Shown: in pieces, positions 26,123-33,407 of the stretch | Layout: the number at the start of each line of letters is the position of its first letter | How positions within the stretch are numbered: the stretch's first letter is position 1 | Assembly (NCBI RefSeq): GCF_002020355.1 | Contig: NZ_MPZV01000005.1 | Coordinates: 186,001-250,000, forward strand | Direction: 5' to 3' | From: Thioclava sediminum | GTDB lineage: Bacteria > Pseudomonadota > Alphaproteobacteria > Rhodobacterales > Rhodobacteraceae | Length of the DNA: 64,000 nt | Position numbers and translations under genes: made by a program | Notes under the pieces: model-generated | Databases searched by the model: none | What the model saw: only the letters and a program-made list of their open reading frames with translations | What the model was told of the DNA's origin: nothing

Positions 26123-26518
26123 ATGAAAATCATTCGTTCCGGCGCCAACGCCTCAATGCAGGGCCCCGAAGACTGGTTCACCGGCACCGTCCGCGTCGAT
26201 CCGCTGTTTCAGGCCGAAGAGCCCGGCCGCACCTCGGGCAGCCATGTCACGTTCGAGCCCGGCGCGCGCACCGCATGGCACACCCACCCTGCGGGCCAGA
26301 CCCTGATCGTCACCTTTGGGCGCGGCCGCGTCCAGCGCGAAGGCGGCCCTGTCGAAGAGATCAGCCAGGGCGATGTCGTGTGGTTCCCGGCAGGCGAAAA
26401 GCACTGGCACGGCGCCTCGTCCGAGACCGCGATGAGCCATATCGCGGTGCAGGAAAGCATCGACGGCTCGCCGGTCACCTGGCTCGAGAAAGTCGCCGAC
26501 GAAGACTATAACGGCTGA
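26123..26518 (+). CDS. Cytosolic cupin-domain protein
   Basis: 131 residues and no signal peptide. Cupin motif 1 is [16 protein letters not shown], motif 2 is [13 protein letters not shown]; all metal-binding His residues are kept. It is a close paralogue of the exported cupin at 22016 but without the leader, so the same activity appears to be placed on both sides of the membrane. The ribosome site AAGGAG lies eight bases before the ATG. Confidence 0.85.
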   Translation: MKIIRSGANASMQGPEDWFTGTVRVDPLFQAEEPGRTSGSHVTFEPGARTAWHTHPAGQTLIVTFGRGRVQREGGPVEEISQGDVVWFPAGEKHWHGASSETAMSHIAVQESIDGSPVTWLEKVADEDYNG

Positions 26519-26523
26519 CCTTG

Positions 26524-26560
26524 AGGGCCGGGCCCGCGCGGCTCGGCCTTCTCTTTCTTC
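26524..26560 (+). terminator. Probable terminator after the CMD-reductase-cupin operon
   Basis: A stem formed by AGGGCCG and CGGCCTT around a 12-base GC-rich loop is followed by a pyrimidine stretch rich in T (CTCTTTCTTCTT), just after the cupin stop codon. Confidence 0.5.
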
Positions 26561-26593
26561 TTCCCAATAATTTTCAAAGCACGAGGCCCCGCA

Positions 26594-27274
26594 ATGCCCC
26601 GGCCGCATATCACTTGCCATATGATCACCACGCTCGACGGACGATTGAAGACCGAAGGGTGGCCCTATTCCGAAGACGAATTGCTGACGATCTACGATGC
26701 GGTCGGTTCGCGTCTGGAGGGGCAAGGCTGGATCATCGGTCGCGCCTCGCTCGAAGGCTGGGTGCCGCATGTCGAACCGATGCTCGACCCCGCGCCGAGC
26801 CCGCGCCCCGATCGACTGGCGGATCTGGCGGGACGCACCCTCGGCGTCGTATTCGACCGCAAGGGGCGGCTCTTGCCGGATACGGACGAACTCGAGGGCG
26901 ACCATCTGGCGATCGTGCTCTCCGAGCGCGTCGCGCAGGCCCATGTCGAGCGGCTAACAGAGCGCGGCATCTCGGTCGTGTTCAGCGGTCCCGAGGGAGA
27001 CGACATCGAAGGCGCGCTGAGCCGCATCGCCGAGGGGTTCGGGATCGACCGGCTGTTGCTTGAAGGCGGCGGCACCTTGAACGGCACCTTCCTCGCCAAG
27101 GGGCTGATCGACGCGACCAGCACCCTGATCCTGCCGGTGATCGACGGCAATAGCGGCGCACCCGCGATCTACGAACAAGGCACCGGCCCCGCGCAATCGC
27201 TGGAGCTGGTGCAGGCCGAGACGCTGGAGAATGGGATCGTCTGGCTCCGCCACCGCGTGAGCAGGGAAAGCTGA
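26594..27274 (+). CDS. RibD C-terminal / dihydrofolate reductase-like family protein
   Basis: 226 residues. PHITCHMITTLDGRLK at the start and the late RLLLEGGGTLNGTFLAKGLID are the two signatures of the RibD C-terminal (DHFR-like) reductase family. Such proteins reduce small heterocycles or carbonyls with NADPH; true RibD activity is unlikely because no deaminase domain is present. It follows a probable terminator and has no LysR-type box, so membership in the neighbouring regulon is uncertain. Confidence 0.8.
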   Translation: MPRPHITCHMITTLDGRLKTEGWPYSEDELLTIYDAVGSRLEGQGWIIGRASLEGWVPHVEPMLDPAPSPRPDRLADLAGRTLGVVFDRKGRLLPDTDELEGDHLAIVLSERVAQAHVERLTERGISVVFSGPEGDDIEGALSRIAEGFGIDRLLLEGGGTLNGTFLAKGLIDATSTLILPVIDGNSGAPAIYEQGTGPAQSLELVQAETLENGIVWLRHRVSRES

Positions 27275-27488
27275 GACAGGCTTGCCCCAAAGCCCCGCGC
27301 GGCATCGTGGCGCTCGAGCTCGGGGCGGCGCAACGCTCAGCGAAGCATGGCGCAACGGTGCCTCCTCGCCTTGAGCGATTTTTCCCTCAACTTCCGCGAA
27401 AGACCAACGGCGTCGGGCCTACCCCCCCTCGCCTTTTTCCTGAAGTTGTCGGAAGACATACGGCACTGAGTCAATATTCTTGCTACTG

Positions 27489-27502
27489 ACTGACCGGTCA
27501 GT
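27489..27502. promoter_or_regulatory. TetR operator upstream of the exporter operon
   Basis: ACTGACCGGTCAGT is a perfect 14-bp palindrome ending 13 bases before the TetR start codon. The TGACCGGTCA core is a common operator type for TetR/AcrR repressors of efflux genes, so autorepression of the four-gene operon is likely. The gap 27275-27488 shows nothing else recognisable. Confidence 0.75.
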
Positions 27503-27514
27503 TATTTTCTCCCC

Positions 27515-28171
27515 ATGACAGATCCCGACTCGCCCGAGCCCAAATTTCGACGTCGCGCGGAGGCGCGGCCTGACGAGGTGCTCGACGCGGCGCTCTCGCT
27601 CTTCGATGAAAAGGGTTACGCCCATACGTCGGTGGCGCAGATCGCCAAGACGGCGGGTCTCTCGAAGGGGGCCGTCTATCTCTATTTCCCGTCGAAGCAG
27701 GCGATCCTCGAAGGCTTGGTGCGCAGGGCCGTTTCCCCGATCGCCACACGGGCGCAAGCGCTTGTCGATCTGACGTCCGACGACGCGCGCGCCACGCTGC
27801 GCGCGCTGTTCTCGCTCATCGCGACCTCGCTTGGGGATCCGAAAGTTCTGGCGGTGCCCAAGGTCGTGATCCGCGAGGCCGTCGTCGCCCCCGAAATCGC
27901 CGCGATGTATCGGCGCGAGGTGTTCGACCACGTCCTTCCCGCCGCCACCGAAATCATCCGACAGGGCATCGCGTCGGGCCAGTTGCGCCCGGTCGATCCC
28001 GAACTGACCCTGCGCTCGATCATCGGCCCGATCGTCGTGCATCTCCTGCTTGCGGAGATCTTCGACATCGTGCCGGAGAACGGGCTGTCGCTCGATCAGT
28101 TGATCGAGAACCACCTCGACATTCTATTCCACGGCGTTTTCCTGTCCCCGGAGGGTTCGACCGATGCTTGA
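27515..28171 (+). CDS. TetR/AcrR-family repressor
   Basis: 218 residues. The N-terminal helix-turn-helix is typical: VLDAALSLFDEKGYAHTSV, then IAKTAGLSKGAVYLYFPSK. The C-terminal ligand domain has the LREAVVAPEIAAMY-like helix seen in AcrR-type repressors (here IREAVVAPEIAAMYRRE). It is the first gene of an operon and overlaps the next gene by eight bases. Confidence 0.93.
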   Translation: MTDPDSPEPKFRRRAEARPDEVLDAALSLFDEKGYAHTSVAQIAKTAGLSKGAVYLYFPSKQAILEGLVRRAVSPIATRAQALVDLTSDDARATLRALFSLIATSLGDPKVLAVPKVVIREAVVAPEIAAMYRREVFDHVLPAATEIIRQGIASGQLRPVDPELTLRSIIGPIVVHLLLAEIFDIVPENGLSLDQLIENHLDILFHGVFLSPEGSTDA

Positions 28172-29117
28172 TACCATTGTTGCGTGGATCAGCGCCCTGC
28201 TCACCGCGATCATTCCCGGCTATGGGGACGCCCCGGTGCCGCATTACTCCGGCTATGTGGAGGGCGAATACGTCTATGTCGCCCCTTCGGTCACCGGACG
28301 CATCAAGACGCTGGCGGCGATCGAAGGCGACAGCGTGAAGGCCGATCAGTTCCTCTTCGACATGGATTCGACCAAGCAGCAGGCTGCGGTCCGCGCCGCC
28401 GAGGCCAAGATCGGGACCGCGAGCGCCAATCTGAACAACCTCGAAACCGGCTCGCGCGACCCCGAGATCGAGGTGATCAAGGCCTCGCTGGAGCAAGCCA
28501 TCGCGCATCGCAACCTCGCGGAATCCGCGCTCAAGCGCACCGAGGATCTGTTCGCCCGAGAAATCGTCGCTCAGGCCAAGGTTGATGTCGACCGCGCCGC
28601 TCTGGAAGAAGCCGAGGCGCAGGTGGCCCAGCTCAAGGCTCAGCTCGAAGTGGCGGCCCTGCCCGCGCGCAGCGCGCAGGTCCTCGCAGCCCAGAAAACG
28701 CTCGAGGCAGCACAGGCCGATGCCGATCTCGCCCGCTCACAGCTGGATGACATGACGGTCACCGCGCCCGTGGCCGGTCGGATCGAGACGGTCTATTACA
28801 AGGCCGGGGAAGTGGCCGCAGCCGGGGCGCCCGTGCTGTCGATCCTGCCGCCGAACGCGCTCAAGGTCCTGTTCTTCCTGCCCGAGGCCGAGCGCGCGGA
28901 TTTCGCCATTGGCGATCAGCTGGAGATGGAATGCGACGGCTGTGACCCCGACATCAAGGTGACGATCAGCAAGATGGCTTCCGAGCCGCAATACACGCCC
29001 CCGATCATCTACTCGCGCGAAGAACGCTCGCGGCTCGTGTTCCGGGCCGAGGCGCGAATCCCGGCGGGCGTGTCGCTCCTGCCGGGCCAGCCGGTCAGCC
29101 TGAGGCGGCTGCAATGA
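28164..29117 (+). CDS. HlyD/YbhG-type membrane fusion protein
   Basis: 317 residues. One N-terminal membrane helix (IVAWISALLTAIIPG) is followed by a lipoyl-like half (YVAPSVTGRIKTLAAIEGD), a long alpha-hairpin (about residues 75-195, rich in Ala, Glu and Gln), the second lipoyl half (MTVTAPVAGRIETVYYKAGE) and a beta-barrel. It links an inner-membrane ABC exporter to the periplasm and possibly the outer membrane. It overlaps the ATPase gene by four bases. Confidence 0.9.
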   Translation: MLDTIVAWISALLTAIIPGYGDAPVPHYSGYVEGEYVYVAPSVTGRIKTLAAIEGDSVKADQFLFDMDSTKQQAAVRAAEAKIGTASANLNNLETGSRDPEIEVIKASLEQAIAHRNLAESALKRTEDLFAREIVAQAKVDVDRAALEEAEAQVAQLKAQLEVAALPARSAQVLAAQKTLEAAQADADLARSQLDDMTVTAPVAGRIETVYYKAGEVAAAGAPVLSILPPNALKVLFFLPEAERADFAIGDQLEMECDGCDPDIKVTISKMASEPQYTPPIIYSREERSRLVFRAEARIPAGVSLLPGQPVSLRRLQ

Positions 29118-30094
29118 GCACGACACCCGCCGACAGCGTGAGCGACCGGAGCGAGCCCGCGATCGTCGTGAAGGGGCTCACGAAGATCTACAACGGCAAG
29201 AAGGTGGTGAACGAGGTCGATATGTCGGTGCCCAAAGGGGCGATCTACGGCTTCATCGGGCCCAACGGTTCGGGCAAGACCACAACGATCCGGATGATGT
29301 GCGCGCTGCTCACCCCCGATGGCGGCGAAGGTCACACCCTTGGTTACGACATCCACAAGGACGCGCGCGCGATCAAGGAAAACGTCGGCTACATGACGCA
29401 GAAGTTCTCGCTCTATGGCGATCTGACGATCCGCGAGAACCTCGACTTCATGGCGCGGATGTATCGGGTGAAGAACCGCAAGAAGGTGGTGGACGAGACC
29501 CTGCGAACCCTAGGCCTCGAAGGGCGCGGCAAGCAGTTGGCGGGCACTTTGTCGGGGGGCTGGAAACAGCGTCTGGCACTGGCCGCCTGCATGCAGCACA
29601 AGCCCGCGCTCCTGCTTCTCGACGAACCCACCGCCGGGGTCGACCCGAAGGCGCGGCGCGACTTCTGGGACGAGATCCGCCAGCTCAGCAAACAGGGCGT
29701 CACGGTGCTTGTCTCGACGCATTACATGGATGAGGCGGTGCAATGCGATTACATCGCGTATATCGCCTATGGGAAGAAGCTGATCGACGGCCCGGCGACC
29801 GAGATCCCGCATCAGGTCGGCCTGACGACATGGCGGGTCTCCGGCCCCGACTTGGTCCAGCTCGAGGAAGAGCTGCGCGCCGATCCGCGGGTCGAGCAGG
29901 TCGCGCGCTTCGGCGCCCAGCTTCATGTGTCCTCGACCGACAGCGCCGGGCTCGACGCGGTCGTCGCTGAAAAGAGCGGGGAGAACGACGCGCGCAAATG
30001 GGAGAAGAAAGAGGCCGAGCTTGAAGAGGTCTTCATCTACCTGATGGCAACCGCGGCCGACAATTTCGGCGTCAACGGAGGCCCCTCCGCATGA
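29114..30094 (+). CDS. ABC exporter ATP-binding protein
   Basis: 326 residues, one nucleotide-binding domain plus an 80-residue C-terminal extension. Walker A is GPNGSGKTTT, the Q-loop lies in YMTQKFSLYGDL, the signature is LSGGWKQRLALA, and Walker B is LLLLDEPTAGVDPKA with the H-loop in STHYMDEA. Resembles YbhF/DrrA-type drug exporters. It overlaps the permease gene by four bases. Confidence 0.95.
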   Translation: MSTTPADSVSDRSEPAIVVKGLTKIYNGKKVVNEVDMSVPKGAIYGFIGPNGSGKTTTIRMMCALLTPDGGEGHTLGYDIHKDARAIKENVGYMTQKFSLYGDLTIRENLDFMARMYRVKNRKKVVDETLRTLGLEGRGKQLAGTLSGGWKQRLALAACMQHKPALLLLDEPTAGVDPKARRDFWDEIRQLSKQGVTVLVSTHYMDEAVQCDYIAYIAYGKKLIDGPATEIPHQVGLTTWRVSGPDLVQLEEELRADPRVEQVARFGAQLHVSSTDSAGLDAVVAEKSGENDARKWEKKEAELEEVFIYLMATAADNFGVNGGPSA

Positions 30095-31224
30095 GTTGGT
30101 TCTCGGTCTCGCGTTTCGGAGCAGTGCTCTACAAGGAATTCATCCAGATGCGGCGCGACCGGATGACCTTCGCGATGATGATCGGCATCCCGATCCTGCA
30201 GCTGGTCATGTTCGGCTACATCATCAATTCCGACCCGCACCACCTGCCCACCCTGATCGAGATGGCCGATGAAAGCCCGGTGGCGCGCGCGGTGCTGTCG
30301 GGCATGGAGACCTCGGATTACTTCAAATTCGAGGGCATCGTGACCAGCGCCGAGGAAGGCGATCAGGCGCTCCGCGACGGCACCGCGAATTTCGTCGTGG
30401 TCATTCCGCCCAATTTCGAGCGCGACATCGTGCGGGGCCTGTCGCCGAAGCTGCTCGTCAGCGCCGACGCGTCCGATCCGACGGCCGTGGGCACCGCTGT
30501 CGGCGCGCTGTCGGGGATCATCGACACTGCGGTGAAGCAGACCTTCCAGGGCCCCCTCGCTCCGGTCGCAGGGCAACCGCCGCCCTTCTCGGTCGTGGTG
30601 CACAAGCAATTCAACCCGGCGAGCAAAACCTCGCTGAACATCGTGCCCGGCCTGATCGCCGTGATCCTCGCGATGACGATGGTGTTGATCACCGCGATCG
30701 CGATCGTACGCGAGACAGAACGCGGCACAATGGAAACCCTGATCGCCACACCGGTCCGGCCGCTCGAGGTGATGCTGGGCAAGATCCTGCCCTATGTCGT
30801 GATCGGCTACATCCAGACCGTCGTGTTCCTGATTGCCGGGAAGCTTCTGTTCGGGGTGCCGTTCCTCGGATCGGGGCTGGCCTTCTTCATCGGCTTCAAC
30901 CTCTATATAGTGGTGAACCTCGCCCTCGGCTTCCTGATCTCGACCCTCGTGCGCACCCAGATGCAGGCGATGCAGGCGAGCTTCATGACGATCCTGCCCA
31001 CCATCCTGCTCTCGGGTTTCATGTTCCCCTACGCAGGCATGCCCGGCTGGGCGCAGGTGATCGGCTCGGCGATCCCCGCCACGCATTTCCTGCGGATCGT
31101 GCGCAAGGTGATGCTCAAAGGTGCCCATCTGGCCGACATCACCGGCGACTTGCGGGCGATCGCCATCATCGGCGTGGTGATCATGCTGATCTCGATGCTG
31201 CGCTATCGACAGACGCTGGATTGA
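30091..31224 (+). CDS. ABC-2 type transporter permease
   Basis: 377 residues. The first membrane helix (FAMMIGIPILQLVMFGYII) is followed by an extracytoplasmic domain of about 140 residues, then five more helices from VPGLIAVILAMTMVLI onward. The ETERGTMETLIATPVRPLEVMLGK stretch, split by helix boundaries, is the cytoplasmic coupling loop of YbhR/YbhS permeases. E. coli-type systems use two permeases; only one is present here, so a homodimer is likely. Confidence 0.92.
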   Translation: MSWFSVSRFGAVLYKEFIQMRRDRMTFAMMIGIPILQLVMFGYIINSDPHHLPTLIEMADESPVARAVLSGMETSDYFKFEGIVTSAEEGDQALRDGTANFVVVIPPNFERDIVRGLSPKLLVSADASDPTAVGTAVGALSGIIDTAVKQTFQGPLAPVAGQPPPFSVVVHKQFNPASKTSLNIVPGLIAVILAMTMVLITAIAIVRETERGTMETLIATPVRPLEVMLGKILPYVVIGYIQTVVFLIAGKLLFGVPFLGSGLAFFIGFNLYIVVNLALGFLISTLVRTQMQAMQASFMTILPTILLSGFMFPYAGMPGWAQVIGSAIPATHFLRIVRKVMLKGAHLADITGDLRAIAIIGVVIMLISMLRYRQTLD

Positions 31225-31294
31225 GCCCACTCGGCACGGCTTTCGGATCAAGTCGGAGAGCGTCACGATCTCTCACGGCAGCTCATCCCACGAA

Positions 31295-31326
31295 AAAGGG
31301 GCGCGCCGCGCTGCGACCGCCCCTTT
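31295..31326. terminator. Bidirectional terminator between the ABC exporter and the tail-collar operon
   Basis: AAAGGGGCG and CGCCCCTTT form a stem around a GC-rich 14-base loop. On the minus strand it is followed by five T, 40 bases after the last tail-collar stop; on the plus strand it follows the permease by 70 bases with three T. It sits between convergent operons. Confidence 0.7.
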
Positions 31327-31365
31327 GAATTGCAGGTCGCGCGCCTCGCGGGGCGCGCGGGTTTT

Positions 31366-31908
31366 TCAGTCGAAGCTCGGGTAGATACCCTGCATGGCGA
31401 TGCAATAGACGAGCCCTAGCGTCGGCTGATCGTTCTCATGCGGCTGGCTGCTTCCGGCCGGCAAGATCGCGCCGGGCGCAAAGCTGGTCGCCTCCTGAAC
31501 CGGCGTGCCGGTATAGCCATTGGCCCCCGTCGAGATCCAGGTATCGCCTGCAGTCGGCGCGGCACTCGCATCCGTGCCTTCAGGAAACACCGAAAGCGAA
31601 TGCGAATGCGGCGGCAGATCGGCCTCGGTAAGCGTCACCGTATCGCTGCCCACCCGCTGGCCGAGCGCGCGAGGGGTAAGCCCCGGCCCTACGCCCTGCC
31701 CGGCAACGACGCTCAACGGCGAACCGCTGCCCCCGTTGAGATTGGGCAGCCCGAAGGTCGTGCGCCCGTCCCCGCCATAGGTCGTCCCGATCAACGAGTA
31801 GACCGCCGAGTATTGTGACATCGGCAAGACCTGCCCGTCACAAGGCATCCAACCCTTGGGGATGAAATTGTAGGGAAATGGCATGACCGTGCAAAGAATG
31901 GGGTCCAT
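31366..31908 (-). CDS. Tail-collar (microcystin-dependent-protein-like) domain protein, copy 3
   Basis: 180 residues from the ATG at 31908. It opens MDPILCTVMPFPYNFIPKGW, then QYSAVYSLIGTTYGGDGR and TFGLPNLNGG, the signature of the phage tail-collar domain (PF07484 type), with the late HSHSL-like histidine motif (LPPHSHSLSVF). The last 40 residues end in YCIAMQGIYPSFD. It is the third of three tandem paralogues without other phage genes nearby. AGGA lies six bases before the start. Confidence 0.85.
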   Translation of the reverse strand: MDPILCTVMPFPYNFIPKGWMPCDGQVLPMSQYSAVYSLIGTTYGGDGRTTFGLPNLNGGSGSPLSVVAGQGVGPGLTPRALGQRVGSDTVTLTEADLPPHSHSLSVFPEGTDASAAPTAGDTWISTGANGYTGTPVQEATSFAPGAILPAGSSQPHENDQPTLGLVYCIAMQGIYPSFD

Positions 31909-31939
31909 ATCCTGTCCTTTCCGAAAAGACCGGGCGCGC

Positions 31940-32479
31940 TTACGAGCGCGGCGGGTAAATACCGTCATAGGCGATGCAGTAGTTCATCACCGTGGTCGGC
32001 ATCATGTTCTGGTGCGGGCGGGACGCACCGCTCGATCCGATCGAGGCCGGATTCAGCGTCGCGGACGCGCCACCGGGCTGGGCCGCGTAGCGCGTGACAC
32101 CCGTGCCATCTGCGGTCGCGAACTCGACCTCCGGGCCGGGCACGGCGGTCGCGTTGGCCGCCGGGCTCTGGCTCGACGCCTGGATCGCGTGGGAATGCGA
32201 CGGCATCTCCGCGACGCTCAGCGTGACCGTCTCCTCCCCGACCTTGTCGCCGACCTTGTAGACCGACAGCCCCGGCGCATGTCCCATGCCGAGCGGAATG
32301 CGCCCGCGCAGATCCGGCACGCCGAAAGTCGTGACGGCGTCGCCGCCATATTGGGTTCCGATAAGCGAGAACAGCGCCTGATATTGGTTGATGGGCAACA
32401 ACTGCCCCTGACAGCTGAGCCAGCCGCGCGGCGTGCGCGGGAAGGCAAACAGCGTGATTTGTCCGACAATGGGGTCCAT
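31940..32479 (-). CDS. Tail-collar domain protein, copy 2
   Basis: 179 residues. MDPIVGQITLFAFPRTPRGW is followed by CQGQLLPINQYQALFSLIGT, QYGGD and TFGVPDLRGRIPLG, then MPSHSHAIQ and the C-terminal YCIAYDGIYPPRS. No signal peptide is visible. It is the middle gene of a three-gene run, with short gaps of 31 and 39 bases, so the genes are probably co-transcribed from the 33032-33407 region. Confidence 0.86.
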   Translation of the reverse strand: MDPIVGQITLFAFPRTPRGWLSCQGQLLPINQYQALFSLIGTQYGGDAVTTFGVPDLRGRIPLGMGHAPGLSVYKVGDKVGEETVTLSVAEMPSHSHAIQASSQSPAANATAVPGPEVEFATADGTGVTRYAAQPGGASATLNPASIGSSGASRPHQNMMPTTVMNYCIAYDGIYPPRS

Positions 32480-32518
32480 GAATATATCCTCTCCGTTCCG
32501 GCGGATCCGTTGCGCGCT

Positions 32519-33031
32519 TTACGCGCGCTGCGGGAAGATGCCCTGGAGGGCGATGACGTAATTGACGCAAAGCGAGGGCTGCATGTTGGGATGCGCAATG
32601 CCGCCGCCGGTGTGACCGATATTGGTCTGCGCCAGCGCGACCGGCGCCTCGGCGCTGCCATAGAGATTGCCAGCGGGAATATTGCCCGAAGCGATCACCA
32701 TGTCGTCGGGCGCAATCGGCGCACGTCCCGCGATCGCCAGCTGCGAGGCCACGAAAGGGTGGCTGTGGCTGGGCATCGTGGCGTCCGTGAGCGTGACCGC
32801 CTCGCTCCCCGGTTTTTGCCCGCGCGCCTGCATGGTGGCACCGCGCGGGCTGCGCCCACGAAGATCGGGGAGGCCGAACGTCGTCCGCCCGTCCCCGCCG
32901 AACTCGGTCCCGAGAAGCGAGAAAAGCGCCGAATACTGCGCGATGCTCATCAACTGTCCATTACACAACGCCCAGCCCTGCGGCGCGAAATCGAAGGCTA
33001 CGGGCATGATCATGCCCAGAAATGGTTCCAT
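32519..33031 (-). CDS. Tail-collar domain protein, copy 1
   Basis: 170 residues. MEPFLGMIMPVAFDFAPQGW, CNGQLMSIAQYSALFSLLGT, EFGGDGRTTFGLPDLRGRSPRG and MPSHSHPFVA give the complete tail-collar pattern. The C-terminus VNYVIALQGIFPQRA matches the other two copies. First gene of the run, divergent from the large autotransporter gene at 33408. Confidence 0.87.
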   Translation of the reverse strand: MEPFLGMIMPVAFDFAPQGWALCNGQLMSIAQYSALFSLLGTEFGGDGRTTFGLPDLRGRSPRGATMQARGQKPGSEAVTLTDATMPSHSHPFVASQLAIAGRAPIAPDDMVIASGNIPAGNLYGSAEAPVALAQTNIGHTGGGIAHPNMQPSLCVNYVIALQGIFPQRA

Positions 33032-33407
33032 CGAACTGTTCCCTTGAATTCTCCTCTAAGGCGAGGCTACGGGCGAACATGTCCTGCGACAACTTACAAC
33101 TATGTGTTGTGTCGCTATATTGACAAATCACCCAAACGGGAGCTCGCGATGCGCGCGCGAGAGCGCTGCAGATGGCGCCCCCTGGCCACCCGGCGACTGC
33201 GCTCTTCGCGCCACAGCCCTGTCGGCACATTTCGGCAAGATCCCGGCAATACGCGCTAAAGATTGACGAAAATTAATACGCGACATAGCGTCAACATCAG
33301 GGAGCAGAGACTCGCGCATTATTTTACCAATTGCCCCACGGGGATTTTCAGACGATTTTCTTTGATGCGTCCGAGCCACGCTGCAATTTCAGTGGGGACA
33401 ACAAGAT
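33032..33407. promoter_or_regulatory. Divergent intergenic region between tail-collar operon and autotransporter
   Basis: 376 bases without a convincing gene and visibly richer in A and T than its surroundings. A plausible rightward promoter is TTGACG at 33263-33268 and TAGCGT at 33286-33291 (17-base spacer), about 120 bases before the autotransporter start. A TTGACA at 33120 has no good partner. For the leftward operon no promoter could be chosen. Confidence 0.4.

Noticed and set aside
31366-33031. Prophage remnant
   Set aside because: The tail-collar genes are not accompanied by capsid, terminase, integrase or lysis genes, and no attachment-site repeats were seen.
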